This document shows positions 1-5,260 of a stretch of 5,260 nucleotides of DNA, piece after piece (position 1 is the stretch's first letter; each line of letters opens with the position of its first letter). Location: assembly GCA_017999235.1 (NCBI GenBank), contig JAGOBN010000338.1, positions 1 through 5,260 on the forward strand, read 5' to 3'. The notes under the pieces are model-generated. The model did no database searches. It was not told the DNA's origin and saw only the letters and a program-made list of their open reading frames with translations. The translations under genes and the position numbers were made by a program. The stretch comes from Anaerolineales bacterium (GTDB lineage: Bacteria > Chloroflexota > Anaerolineae > Anaerolineales > UBA6663).

Positions 1-406
1 GGAGTACGTGCGCAAGGAGCGCGACCTGCTGGTGCTCAAGCCCAACCGGTCGTACGGCGGCGACCGGGTGGTGATTGGGCCGGCGGTCAGCCAAGGGGAA
101 TGGGAGGCCGCGCTGGACGAGGCCGCCCGCGGCGCCGCCGACGCCGATGACCAGTGGGTGGTCCAGCGCCTGGCGCGCATTCCGGTCTACGAATTCCCGG
201 TGGTGGACGATGACGGCGCCCTGCACGCCGAGCCGTTCTATACGGTGATGGGCCTGGCGCCGACCAAGTACGGGCTGTCGGTGCTGGGCCGCGCCTCGCA
301 GAAGATGGTCGTCAACGTGGCCCAGCGCGGCGGGCTGTGCGGGCTGCTGGTCGGCCGGCCCACCGGCCGGCTGAGCGGGCCGCAGGCGCCGCAGCGGGTG
401 GCTTGA
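1..406 (+). CDS. Circularly permuted type-2 ATP-grasp-like protein, C-terminal part (5' end outside window)
   Basis: The frame is open from the window edge (first whole codon at base 2) to a TGA at 404-406, so only the last 134 or so residues are visible. Counting from the GTG at base 8, the segment LKPNRSYGG (residues 10-18) looks like the nucleotide-binding lysine and glycine-rich loop of circularly permuted ATP-grasp enzymes. WVVQRLARIPVYEFPVV (50-66) and the run from EPFY to NVAQRGG (75-109) resemble the following conserved blocks, including a late Asn as a possible metal ligand. Family members are thought to join a carboxylate to an amine using ATP through an acyl-phosphate; the substrate here is unknown. 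The gene ends 13 bp before a TldE-like gene, so the two are probably co-transcribed. The GTG at base 8 falls inside the conserved domain and is not the true start. The family call rests on motif recognition, not on a search. Confidence 0.72.
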   Translation, partial: EYVRKERDLLVLKPNRSYGGDRVVIGPAVSQGEWEAALDEAARGAADADDQWVVQRLARIPVYEFPVVDDDGALHAEPFYTVMGLAPTKYGLSVLGRASQKMVVNVAQRGGLCGLLVGRPTGRLSGPQAPQRVA

Positions 407-419
407 GGCGGGCCGGCCG

Positions 420-1817
420 ATGACGACCGTGGATCTGCGCGCCCCCGCGGACTTGGGGCCGGCGGCCGTGCGGCGCCTGTTGGAGCAGGCGCTGGCGGCC
501 TCGACGGCCGACGAGACCGAACTGGTCTACACCGGCGTGGAAGAGGCGTTGACGCGCTTCGCGCAGAACGCCATCCACCAGAACGTGGCCGAAACCGACG
601 CCACCCTGGAGGTCCGCGCGGCGGTCGGGACGCGCGTGGGGACCGTGACCACCAATGACCTGACGCCGGCCGGCCTGGCCCGTGCGGTGCAGGAGGCCGG
701 CGCGCTGGCCCGGCATCTGCCGGAGAACCCGGAATGGCCGGGCCTGCCCGAGCCGCAGACCTACGCGCCGGCGCCGGCCTTTGACCCGGCGGCGGCCGCG
801 CTCTGCCAGGATCCGGCGGCCCGGGCCGAGCCGGTGGCGGCGTTGTGCGCGGCGGCGCGCGCGGCCGGTCTGCAAGCCGGCGGCGCGGTGAGCGCGGCCC
901 GCTATGAGCACGCCATTCTCAACTCGCGCGGCCTGTTCGCCTACGCGCCCAGCACCCAGGTGGACGTGACCTATGTGGTGGAGCAGGCCGACCCGGTGGC
1001 CTCCGCCTACGCCCACGCCACCGGCTGGCGGCTGGCCCAGATTGACTTGGCCGCCCTGCAGCAGGACGCCCTGCGCCGCGCCAGCGTGCGGCAGCCGCGC
1101 CGGCGCATTCCGCCGGGCGAGTATCCGGTGGTCCTGGAGCCGTACGCCGTGCTGACCCTGATCGAGGCGCTGGTGGAGGACGGCATGGGCGCTCTGGCAG
1201 TGCAGGAGGGGCGCAGCTGGATGAACCATCGCTTCGGCGAGCCATGCATGTCGCCGCTGATTACCATTGAGGATGACGCCTTTGACCCGGAAGGCTGGCC
1301 GCGGGCCTATGACAGCGAGGGCGTGGCCAAACGGCGGGTGCCGATTGTGCGGGCCGGCGTGCCGCTCTCGCCGGTCTATGACCGCTGGACGGCGGCGCGC
1401 GAGCCGGGGCGGGTTTCCACCGGGCACGCCCAGCCCTACGCGGATGAAGACTGGGACGGCCCGCTGCCGGAGAACCTGACACTGGCGCCGGGCGACCAGA
1501 GCGTGGCGGATCTGATCGGGTCGGTTAAACGCGGGCTGTACGTGCCGCGCTTCTGGTATGTGCGCCAGACGGCCGCTCACAGCGCGGCCGCCACCGGCAC
1601 GACGCGCGACGGCGTGTGGTGGATTGAAAACGGCGAACTGGCTTATCCGGCCGCCGATCTGCGCTTTGATCAAGAGTTGGTGACAGCTCTGGGCGGGGTG
1701 CGCGGGGTGGGCCGCGACCGGCCGGCGCTCTCCGGTTTTTGCGGCGTGCACCGCCTGCCGGCCCTGGCCTTGGATAGTTTTCGCTTCATCGGCGAGGGCG
1801 CCGGCGAAGCGCCGTAG
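420..1817 (+). CDS. TldE/PmbA-like subunit of a TldD/TldE-type metalloprotease
   Basis: This 465-residue protein is close to the usual 430-480 residues of the TldD/PmbA family. Residues about 33-93 match the N-terminal domain (ETELVYTGVEEALTRFAQN, then the VGTVTTNDL stretch). An NSRG motif lies at 168-171. The DSEGVAKRRVPIVRAGVPL block and the DRWTAAR and STGHA stretches at 298-336 are typical of the C-terminal domain, as is the ending with WWIENGELAYP at 400-410. The region where TldD carries HExxxH reads as IEALVEDGMGALA (248-260) with no such motif, so this is the non-catalytic, TldE/PmbA type. In characterised systems TldD and TldE form a heterodimer that degrades unfolded or modified peptides, for example in microcin B17 maturation. 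No TldD is in the window; it may lie upstream or elsewhere. The ATG at 420 follows the previous stop by 13 bp with only a weak GAGG at 405-408, which suggests translational coupling. Confidence 0.86.
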   Translation: MTTVDLRAPADLGPAAVRRLLEQALAASTADETELVYTGVEEALTRFAQNAIHQNVAETDATLEVRAAVGTRVGTVTTNDLTPAGLARAVQEAGALARHLPENPEWPGLPEPQTYAPAPAFDPAAAALCQDPAARAEPVAALCAAARAAGLQAGGAVSAARYEHAILNSRGLFAYAPSTQVDVTYVVEQADPVASAYAHATGWRLAQIDLAALQQDALRRASVRQPRRRIPPGEYPVVLEPYAVLTLIEALVEDGMGALAVQEGRSWMNHRFGEPCMSPLITIEDDAFDPEGWPRAYDSEGVAKRRVPIVRAGVPLSPVYDRWTAAREPGRVSTGHAQPYADEDWDGPLPENLTLAPGDQSVADLIGSVKRGLYVPRFWYVRQTAAHSAAATGTTRDGVWWIENGELAYPAADLRFDQELVTALGGVRGVGRDRPALSGFCGVHRLPALALDSFRFIGEGAGEAP

Positions 1818-1843
1818 GCGCGTCCAACTCGGCCATCTGGCCG

Positions 1844-1872
1844 TTGACAGCGGGCGGGGACCTGCCCATACT
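1844..1872 (+). promoter_or_regulatory. Sigma70-type promoter for the M42 peptidase-STAS unit
   Basis: A perfect TTGACA (1844-1849) is followed after exactly 17 bp by CATACT (1867-1872), a 4/6 match to TATAAT that keeps the key A at position 2 and the final T. Transcription would begin near 1879, giving a leader of about 40 nt before the ATG at 1919. The element sits in the 101-bp gap after the TldE-like gene. The spacer and the first base of the -10 box hold an imperfect palindrome at 1852-1867 (GGGC at one end, GCCC at the other, 12 of 16 positions symmetric), which could be a repressor site or only GC-rich chance. Confidence 0.68.
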
Positions 1873-1906
1873 CTACCCGGATTGGTTGCCCGCGCCGGCG
1901 GGCGGT

Positions 1907-1912
1907 GAGGAG
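1907..1912 (+). promoter_or_regulatory. Ribosome binding site deciding the M42 peptidase start
   Basis: GAGGAG lies 6 nt before the ATG at 1919. It favours that ATG over the in-frame TTG at 1844, which would add 25 residues without family character and is itself the TTG of the -35 box. Confidence 0.75.
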
Positions 1913-1918
1913 ACGTGT

Positions 1919-2974
1919 ATGCCAGAACCGTTGCCGATTGACACGCCGGCCATGCTGGAATTTCTGCTCGACCTGCTGAAGGTCCCCAGCCCGACCGGCT
2001 TCACGGATCGGGCGGTGGCGCAGGTGGAAAAGGCGTTCGCGCGCTTTGGCCTGCCGGCCGCGCGCACGCGCAAGGGCGCGCTGACGTTCACCTGGGCCGG
2101 CCAGTCGGCCGACGCGCCCCGGGCGCTGACCGCGCACGTGGACACCCTGGGGGCCATGGTCAAGGAGATCCGCCCGAATGGCCGGCTGAAGCTGACCAAG
2201 ATCGGCGGCTTCCACTGGAACACGGTGGAGGGCGAGGGCTGCACGGTCTTTGCGGCCGGCGGCCAGGAATGGCGCGGAGCGCTGCTGAGCACCAAGGCGT
2301 CCAGCCACATTTTTGGCGCGGAGACCGGCGACGTGAAGCGCGATGACGAGCACATGGAAGTGCGGCTGGACGCGCGCACGGTCTCGGCCGACCAGACCCG
2401 GGCGCTGGGCCTGGGCGTGGGCGATTTTGTGGCCTTTGACCCGCGCGTGGAACTGGGGCCGGCCGGCTTTCTGCGCTCCCGGCACCTCGACGACAAAGCG
2501 GCCGTGGCCTGCCTGTTCGGGGCCGTTCAGGCGCTGCAGGCGGCGGGGATCGCGCCGGCCCAGCGCACCACCCTGCACATCAGCAATTATGAGGAGGTGG
2601 GGCACGGCGCCGCCTCCGGCTTCCCGCCGGACCTGGCGGAGCTGGTGTCTTTGGATATGGCGGCCGTGGGGCCGGGGCAGGGCTCGGATGAGTTTAGCGC
2701 GTGCCTGTGCGTCAAAGACTCGGGCGGGCCGTACCACTTCGGGCTCACCCAGCGCCTGCGCCGTCTGGCGGAGGCCGCGCACATCCCGTACACGGTGGAT
2801 ATCTATCCCTACTATGGCTCGGATGGCGAAGCCTTCTGGCGGGCCGGCGGCGACGTGCAAGTGGCCTTGCTCGGCCCCGGCGTGGATGCTTCGCACAACT
2901 ACGAGCGGACGCACCTCGACTCGCTGGTGCGGACCGCGCAACTGATCGCTGAATATGTGAGGCAGCCGGCATGA
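1919..2974 (+). CDS. M42-family metallo-aminopeptidase (glutamyl aminopeptidase/FrvX-like)
   Basis: This is a 351-residue, probably cytosolic dinuclear metallopeptidase; M42 enzymes are usually about 340-370 residues and form large tetrahedral assemblies that trim peptides from the N-terminus. The expected ligands are visible in order: His73 and Asp75 in AHVDTLG, the bridging Asp in HLDDKAAV (191/192), the catalytic Glu pair in NYEEVGHG (225/226), Asp246 in SLDMAAVGPG and His326 in ASHNYERTH. The pattern of blocks (AHVDTLGAMVKEI, VGDFVAFDP, GVDASHNYERTHLDSL) reminds me of the subgroup named for the N-acetylglutaminylglutamine osmoprotectant locus, but no other gene of that locus is here, so I keep the general name. 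There is no signal peptide. The gene has its own promoter and ribosome binding site, and its TGA overlaps the ATG of the next gene by 4 bp, so the two are translationally coupled. Confidence 0.9.
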   Translation: MPEPLPIDTPAMLEFLLDLLKVPSPTGFTDRAVAQVEKAFARFGLPAARTRKGALTFTWAGQSADAPRALTAHVDTLGAMVKEIRPNGRLKLTKIGGFHWNTVEGEGCTVFAAGGQEWRGALLSTKASSHIFGAETGDVKRDDEHMEVRLDARTVSADQTRALGLGVGDFVAFDPRVELGPAGFLRSRHLDDKAAVACLFGAVQALQAAGIAPAQRTTLHISNYEEVGHGAASGFPPDLAELVSLDMAAVGPGQGSDEFSACLCVKDSGGPYHFGLTQRLRRLAEAAHIPYTVDIYPYYGSDGEAFWRAGGDVQVALLGPGVDASHNYERTHLDSLVRTAQLIAEYVRQPA

Positions 2975-3312
2975 TTCAGGTGACATTTTTGGAAGCGGAT
3001 ATTTGGTCGGTCGCGCCGCAGGGGCGCGTGGATACCGCCGGCGCGCGGTCTTTTGAAGAGGCGCTGCTGGGCTTGTTTGACGAGGGCCACACCCGCGTGG
3101 TGGTGGACTTCGGCGACGTGGTCTTTATCTCGTCGGCCGGCCTGCGGGTGCTGATGATCGGCCTGCGCCGCGCCACCCAGGTGGGCGGGGGCCTGCAGTT
3201 GGCGGCCGTCAACCCGACCGTGGCGCAAGCCTTCAGTTTGTCGGGTCTGGATAAGCTGTTTAAGCTGCATGCGGATGTCGCGGCGGCTGTCACGCAGCTC
3301 CGGGCCGTTTAG
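2971..3312 (+). CDS. STAS-domain protein, anti-sigma factor antagonist-like (first copy)
   Basis: This 113-residue single-domain protein has the STAS fold pattern. A beta strand leads to GRVDTAGARSFEEAL (18-32), followed by the hydrophobic strand RVVVDFGDVVFISSAGLRVLM (42-61) and a C-terminal half with GLQLAAVNPTVAQAFSLSGLDKLF. In the SpoIIAA family the serine in the DSSG loop is phosphorylated by an anti-sigma kinase; here the loop reads ISSAGL, and Ser55 aligns with that residue while the preceding Asp is replaced by Ser54. The role is likely a phospho-switch in partner-switching control, but no cognate kinase or PP2C phosphatase is in the window. The ATG overlaps the stop of the M42 gene (ATGA), so translation is probably coupled. 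The last codons (AAVTQLRAV and the TAG) lie inside the first unit of a 47-bp tandem repeat. Confidence 0.88.
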   Translation: MIQVTFLEADIWSVAPQGRVDTAGARSFEEALLGLFDEGHTRVVVDFGDVVFISSAGLRVLMIGLRRATQVGGGLQLAAVNPTVAQAFSLSGLDKLFKLHADVAAAVTQLRAV

Positions 3313-3400
3313 TGGACGGAACTCAGCCGGCGGCTGTCACGCAACTCCGGGCCGTTTAGTGGACGGAACTCAGCCGGCGGCTGTCACGCAACTCCGGGCC
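3281..3400 (+). repeat. 47-bp tandem direct repeat, 2.55 copies
   Basis: Unit 1 is 3281-3327, unit 2 is 3328-3374 and a partial unit 3 is 3375-3400 (26 bp). Each begins CGGCGGCTGTCACGCA. Unit 1 differs from unit 2 at a single base (G3297 versus A3344; unit 3 also has A at 3391). The first unit includes the final codons and TAG stop of the first STAS gene, so the array looks like tandem duplication of a gene's 3' end. After 3400 the similarity weakens but some bases still match. No clear hairpin terminator is formed. Confidence 0.95.
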
Positions 3401-3430
3401 GGGTAATGGGCCGGACCCTGCGGCGGCCTG

Positions 3431-3439
3431 TGCTAAAAT
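3431..3439 (+). promoter_or_regulatory. Extended -10 promoter element for the second STAS gene
   Basis: TGC followed directly by TAAAAT (3434-3439) fits an extended -10 box (TGn plus a 5/6 match to TATAAT). No good -35 is visible at 3410-3416, which is compatible with an extended -10 promoter. The start site would be near 3446, leaving a leader of about 26 nt with a strong ribosome binding site. It lies just beyond the 47-bp repeat array. Confidence 0.55.
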
Positions 3440-3457
3440 CCGCCCCACCTCTCAAGC

Positions 3458-3465
3458 AAGGAGAT
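3458..3465 (+). promoter_or_regulatory. Ribosome binding site deciding the second STAS start
   Basis: AAGGAGAT, a near-perfect anti-16S match, has its core GGAG 8 nt before the ATG at 3472. It selects that ATG over an in-frame ATG at 3406, which would add 22 non-conserved residues and start upstream of the predicted promoter. Confidence 0.85.
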
Positions 3466-3471
3466 CACGCC

Positions 3472-3804
3472 ATGGAAATCGCGGTGCGGGAACACAAACG
3501 CGTTAACGTCGTCCGGGTCACGGGGCGGGTGGATGCCAGCGTGGCGGCGCAATTTGAAGACGTGCTGCGGCAGCAAGTGGAAGGCGGCCACGCGCATCTG
3601 ATCCTGGAGATGGATGGCACCGATTACATCAGCAGCGCCGGGGTGCGCGCGTTGATCTCGGCGCAGAAGGCGCTCAAAGCGCGCGGCGGCAGCGTCATCC
3701 TGGCGCAGCCCTCGGACCGCGTCAAGGAAGTGCTGGCCATCGCCGGCCTGGACGTGCTGTTTCACGCCTATCCGGATACCCAGACCGCCATCGGCTCGCT
3801 CTGA
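3472..3804 (+). CDS. STAS-domain protein, anti-sigma factor antagonist-like (second copy)
   Basis: This 110-residue protein is a paralogue-like partner of the preceding STAS protein. It has GRVDASVAAQFEDVL at 18-32, the strand and loop AHLILEMDGTDYISSAGVRAL at 41-61, and the C-terminal pattern GGSVILAQPSDRVKEVLAIAGLDVLF at 72-97. The loop serine aligned with the SpoIIAA phosphorylation site is again Ser55, in the same ISSAG context. The two proteins share domain layout and loop but differ over much of their length, so they are either an old duplication or independent family members. It has its own extended -10 element and a strong ribosome binding site, and is followed by an intrinsic terminator, so it can be expressed alone. 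It could bind an anti-sigma factor or act within a larger signalling complex; the partner is not seen here. Confidence 0.88.
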   Translation: MEIAVREHKRVNVVRVTGRVDASVAAQFEDVLRQQVEGGHAHLILEMDGTDYISSAGVRALISAQKALKARGGSVILAQPSDRVKEVLAIAGLDVLFHAYPDTQTAIGSL

Positions 3805-3834
3805 CGCCGGCCGGCCGAGTATGATCGTGAGCCC

Positions 3835-3866
3835 AGCCCCCGCCTGACCGGCGGGGGCTTTGTTTA
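3835..3866 (+). terminator. Rho-independent terminator after the second STAS gene
   Basis: A perfect 10-bp stem (AGCCCCCGCC at 3835-3844 with its complement at 3850-3859) encloses a 5-nt loop and is followed by TTGTTTA. It begins 30 bp after the STAS stop and separates this gene from mutS. Confidence 0.9.
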
Positions 3867-3896
3867 TTGGGCCTCCCCGCCGGCCCGCATCTCCAT

Positions 3897-3902
3897 TACA
3901 AT
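3897..3902 (+). promoter_or_regulatory. -10 box for a probably leaderless mutS transcript
   Basis: TACAAT matches TATAAT at 5/6 and ends 8 bp before the mutS ATG (3911), placing the expected start of transcription on or next to the A of that ATG. No Shine-Dalgarno sequence is present in 3867-3910 and no convincing -35 lies 16-18 bp upstream (TCCCCG at 3874-3879). Confidence 0.6.
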
Positions 3903-3910
3903 CGCCGGCT

Positions 3911-5260
3911 ATGACCACCGCCGAGCTAGACCCCACCCCCCTGTACCAACAATATCTGGAAATCAAGCGCCAGCACCCGGGCGAGATCCTGTTCTTTCGG
4001 CTGGGCGATTTCTACGAGACCTTTAACGAGGACGCGCAGCTGGTGGCGCGGGAATTGGAGATCGTCGAGACCTCGCGCCAGATGATCAAGGGCAAGGTCC
4101 GCATCCCGATGGCGGGCCTGCCGTTCCACGCGGTGGACAACTATGTGGCGCGGCTGATCGCCAAAGGCTACCACGTGGCGATCTGCGAGCAGACCGGCGC
4201 GGAGGCGATTAACGGGCTGTTCAAGCGCGAGGTGACTCGCGTCATGACGCCCGGCACCGTGGTGGAGCCGAACCTGCTGGACGCGGCGCGCAACAATTAC
4301 CTGGCCGCGCTGGTGGTGGCGGACGGCCGGGCCGGCCTGGCGTATGCCGATATCACCACCGGCGAGTTCGCGGTGACCAGCCTGCCGGGTCCGGAGGTGT
4401 GGACGGCGGCGCGCCATGAGCTGATGCGCCTGCGGCCGGCCGAACTGCTGGTGCCGGAAGGGCTGGCGGTGCCGGAAGCTGTGACCGTGCCCTGCACGCC
4501 GCTGCCGGCCTGGAAGTTTGAAGCCGCGCGCGCGCGCCAGGGGGTGCAGGATCATTTTGGGGCCGTGACCCTGGCCGGCCTGGGCCTGGAGGGCCAGCCG
4601 CTGGCGGCCGCGGCCTGCGGCGCGATCCTGCAATATGTGCGCGAGACCCGGCCGGGCGCGCTGGCTTTGCTGACGCGCCTGACCGTGTACGCGCTCGATG
4701 ACTTCATGACCCTGGACGCCGCCACGCGCCGCAACCTGGAGCTGACCGAAACGCTGCGCGGGGGGCAGGCCCGCGGCGCGCTGTTGGGCGTGCTGGACCG
4801 CACGGTGACGGCGATGGGGGCGCGGCTGCTGCGGCACTGGCTGCATCAGCCGCTGCTGGACGTGGCGCAGATCCAGGCGCGGCTGGACCGCGTGGCCGCC
4901 TTCCACGCGGACGGCGTGCGGCGCGCGGAGGTGCGCGCGGGCCTCAAGCCCCTGGCCGATGTGGAACGCATCACCAACCGCATTCTGGGCGGCACCGCCA
5001 ACCCGCGTGACCTGGTGGCCCTGCGCGAGACGCTGGCGGCCTGGCCGGCGGTGAAGGAGAAATTGGAGGTGAGAGGTGAGAAGCTAGACGATTCTGCCTC
5101 CCGCCTCTCACCTCTCACCGCTCACTTCGATTTGTGCGCGGAGGTCCTCAGCCTGCTCCAAGCCGCCCTGGCCGATGAGCCGCCGGCCGTGCTCTCCCGG
5201 CCGGGCGTGATCCGGGCCGGCTACGCGGCGGAGTTGGACGGCGTGCTGGAAGCCTCGCGC
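3911..5260 (+). CDS. mutS: DNA mismatch repair protein MutS, N-terminal 450 residues (3' end outside window)
   Basis: MutS recognises mispaired or unpaired bases and recruits MutL using ATP. The visible part covers the mismatch-binding domain, connector, and core/lever regions; the ATPase domain lies beyond the window. The mismatch-binding Phe-x-Glu motif is Phe34 and Glu36 in RLGDFYETF. Other MutS signatures are GLPFHAVDNYVARLIAKGYHVAICEQ (69-94), KREVTRVMTPGTVVE (105-119), the core block from DDFMTLDAATRRNLEL to LLRHWLHQPLLD (263-317), NPRDLVALRETLAA (364-377) and ADEPPAV with PGVIRAGYAAELD (421-443). The ATG at 3911 gives a normal MutS N-terminus. It lacks a ribosome binding site and follows a -10 box closely, so it is probably leaderless. 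Residues about 386-404 are an atypical in-frame insertion encoded by a heptamer inverted repeat; the linker here is about 13 residues longer than I recall in Thermus aquaticus MutS. The frame is intact through it. Confidence 0.96.
   Translation, partial: MTTAELDPTPLYQQYLEIKRQHPGEILFFRLGDFYETFNEDAQLVARELEIVETSRQMIKGKVRIPMAGLPFHAVDNYVARLIAKGYHVAICEQTGAEAINGLFKREVTRVMTPGTVVEPNLLDAARNNYLAALVVADGRAGLAYADITTGEFAVTSLPGPEVWTAARHELMRLRPAELLVPEGLAVPEAVTVPCTPLPAWKFEAARARQGVQDHFGAVTLAGLGLEGQPLAAAACGAILQYVRETRPGALALLTRLTVYALDDFMTLDAATRRNLELTETLRGGQARGALLGVLDRTVTAMGARLLRHWLHQPLLDVAQIQARLDRVAAFHADGVRRAEVRAGLKPLADVERITNRILGGTANPRDLVALRETLAAWPAVKEKLEVRGEKLDDSASRLSPLTAHFDLCAEVLSLLQAALADEPPAVLSRPGVIRAGYAAELDGVLEASR
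5065..5126. repeat. In-frame GGTGAGA heptamer inverted element inside mutS
   Basis: The left arm holds two perfect plus-strand GGTGAGA heptamers (5068-5074, 5075-5081). The right arm holds two perfect copies on the minus strand (TCTCACC at 5106-5112 and 5113-5119), flanked by variants TCCCGCC (5099-5105) and GCTCACT (5120-5126). The arms 5068-5081 and 5106-5119 are perfect 14-bp complements around 24 bp of centre, so the RNA can form a hairpin. The low-GC, polypurine/polypyrimidine texture differs sharply from the surrounding GC-rich mutS. It encodes about 19 residues (EVRGEKLDDSASRLSPLTA) without family character and keeps the frame open. It resembles a dispersed small repeat or MITE-like element; other copies cannot be checked here. 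Confidence 0.85.

Noticed and set aside
351..373. GC-rich hairpin from repeated GGCCGG motifs near the end of the ATP-grasp gene
   Set aside because: It lies inside the coding frame, has no T-run, and GGCCGG words recur all over the window because of its composition.
312..1751. 479-codon open frame on the minus strand
   Set aside because: It lies opposite the well-supported TldE-like gene. The translation is rich in Arg, His, Gly and Gln without domain logic, typical of the antisense frame of a GC-rich gene.
1831..1842. GGCC-ATCT-GGCC mini-hairpin after the TldE-like gene as a terminator
   Set aside because: The stem is only 4 bp and no T-run follows, so it does not support a terminator call.
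1844..1918. Upstream TTG start adding 25 residues to the M42 peptidase
   Set aside because: The TTG belongs to the TTGACA -35 box, and the ATG at 1919 has a well-placed GAGGAG and begins at the usual family N-terminus.
1670..2986. 438-codon open frame on the minus strand
   Set aside because: It is antisense to the M42 peptidase, which has all its metal ligands; the antisense translation shows no recognisable motif and spans two unrelated plus-strand genes.
3281..3400. CRISPR array
   Set aside because: The period is 47 bp with no unique spacers; the whole unit repeats, so it is a simple tandem duplication.
3926..4906. 326-codon open frame on the minus strand
   Set aside because: It is antisense to mutS, which is certain from its motifs; the translation is low-complexity His/Arg/Gln/Gly-rich.

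Overview
This is a GC-rich, densely packed bacterial segment in which every supported gene reads on the plus strand. It looks like a free-living, high-GC, non-proteobacterial genome. My best guess is a Chloroflexota (Anaerolineae-like) bacterium, judged from protein style, an apparently leaderless gene, and a short GGTGAGA-type heptamer element inside a gene. That assignment is inference and was not tested by any search.

Layout. (1) Bases 1-406 hold the 3' end of a gene resembling the circularly permuted type-2 ATP-grasp family. (2) After 13 bp, 420-1817 encodes a complete TldE/PmbA-type protein that lacks the HExxxH zinc motif of TldD. These two genes look like the end of one operon. (3) A sigma70-like promoter (TTGACA, 17 bp, CATACT) at 1844-1872 starts a second unit: an M42-family aminopeptidase (1919-2974) overlapping by 4 bp (ATGA) a small STAS-domain protein (2971-3312). 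(4) A 47-bp tandem repeat begins inside the last codons of that STAS gene and runs to at least 3400. It leads into an extended -10 element and a second STAS gene (3472-3804), which ends at a strong intrinsic terminator (3835-3866). (5) mutS (3911-5260, continuing past the window) follows a TACAAT box 8 bp before its ATG with no ribosome binding site, so it is probably leaderless. Near 5065-5126 its coding frame carries a small in-frame inverted element made of heptamers.

How the genes may work together. The ATP-grasp and TldE proteins suggest peptide-bond or amide ligation paired with cleavage of a modified peptide, but the TldD partner is not in view. The two STAS proteins look like anti-sigma-factor antagonists or related switch proteins with a candidate phospho-acceptor serine at the same position (Ser55) in both; no kinase or phosphatase partner is in the window. 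mutS is a separate DNA-repair unit insulated by the terminator. I see no tRNA, rRNA, CRISPR array, insertion sequence or phage gene, and no stretch over 300 bp without a gene. The items most worth a second look are the heptamer element in mutS, the leaderless mutS start and the 47-bp array between the STAS genes. I see no clear evidence of a wholly new system.
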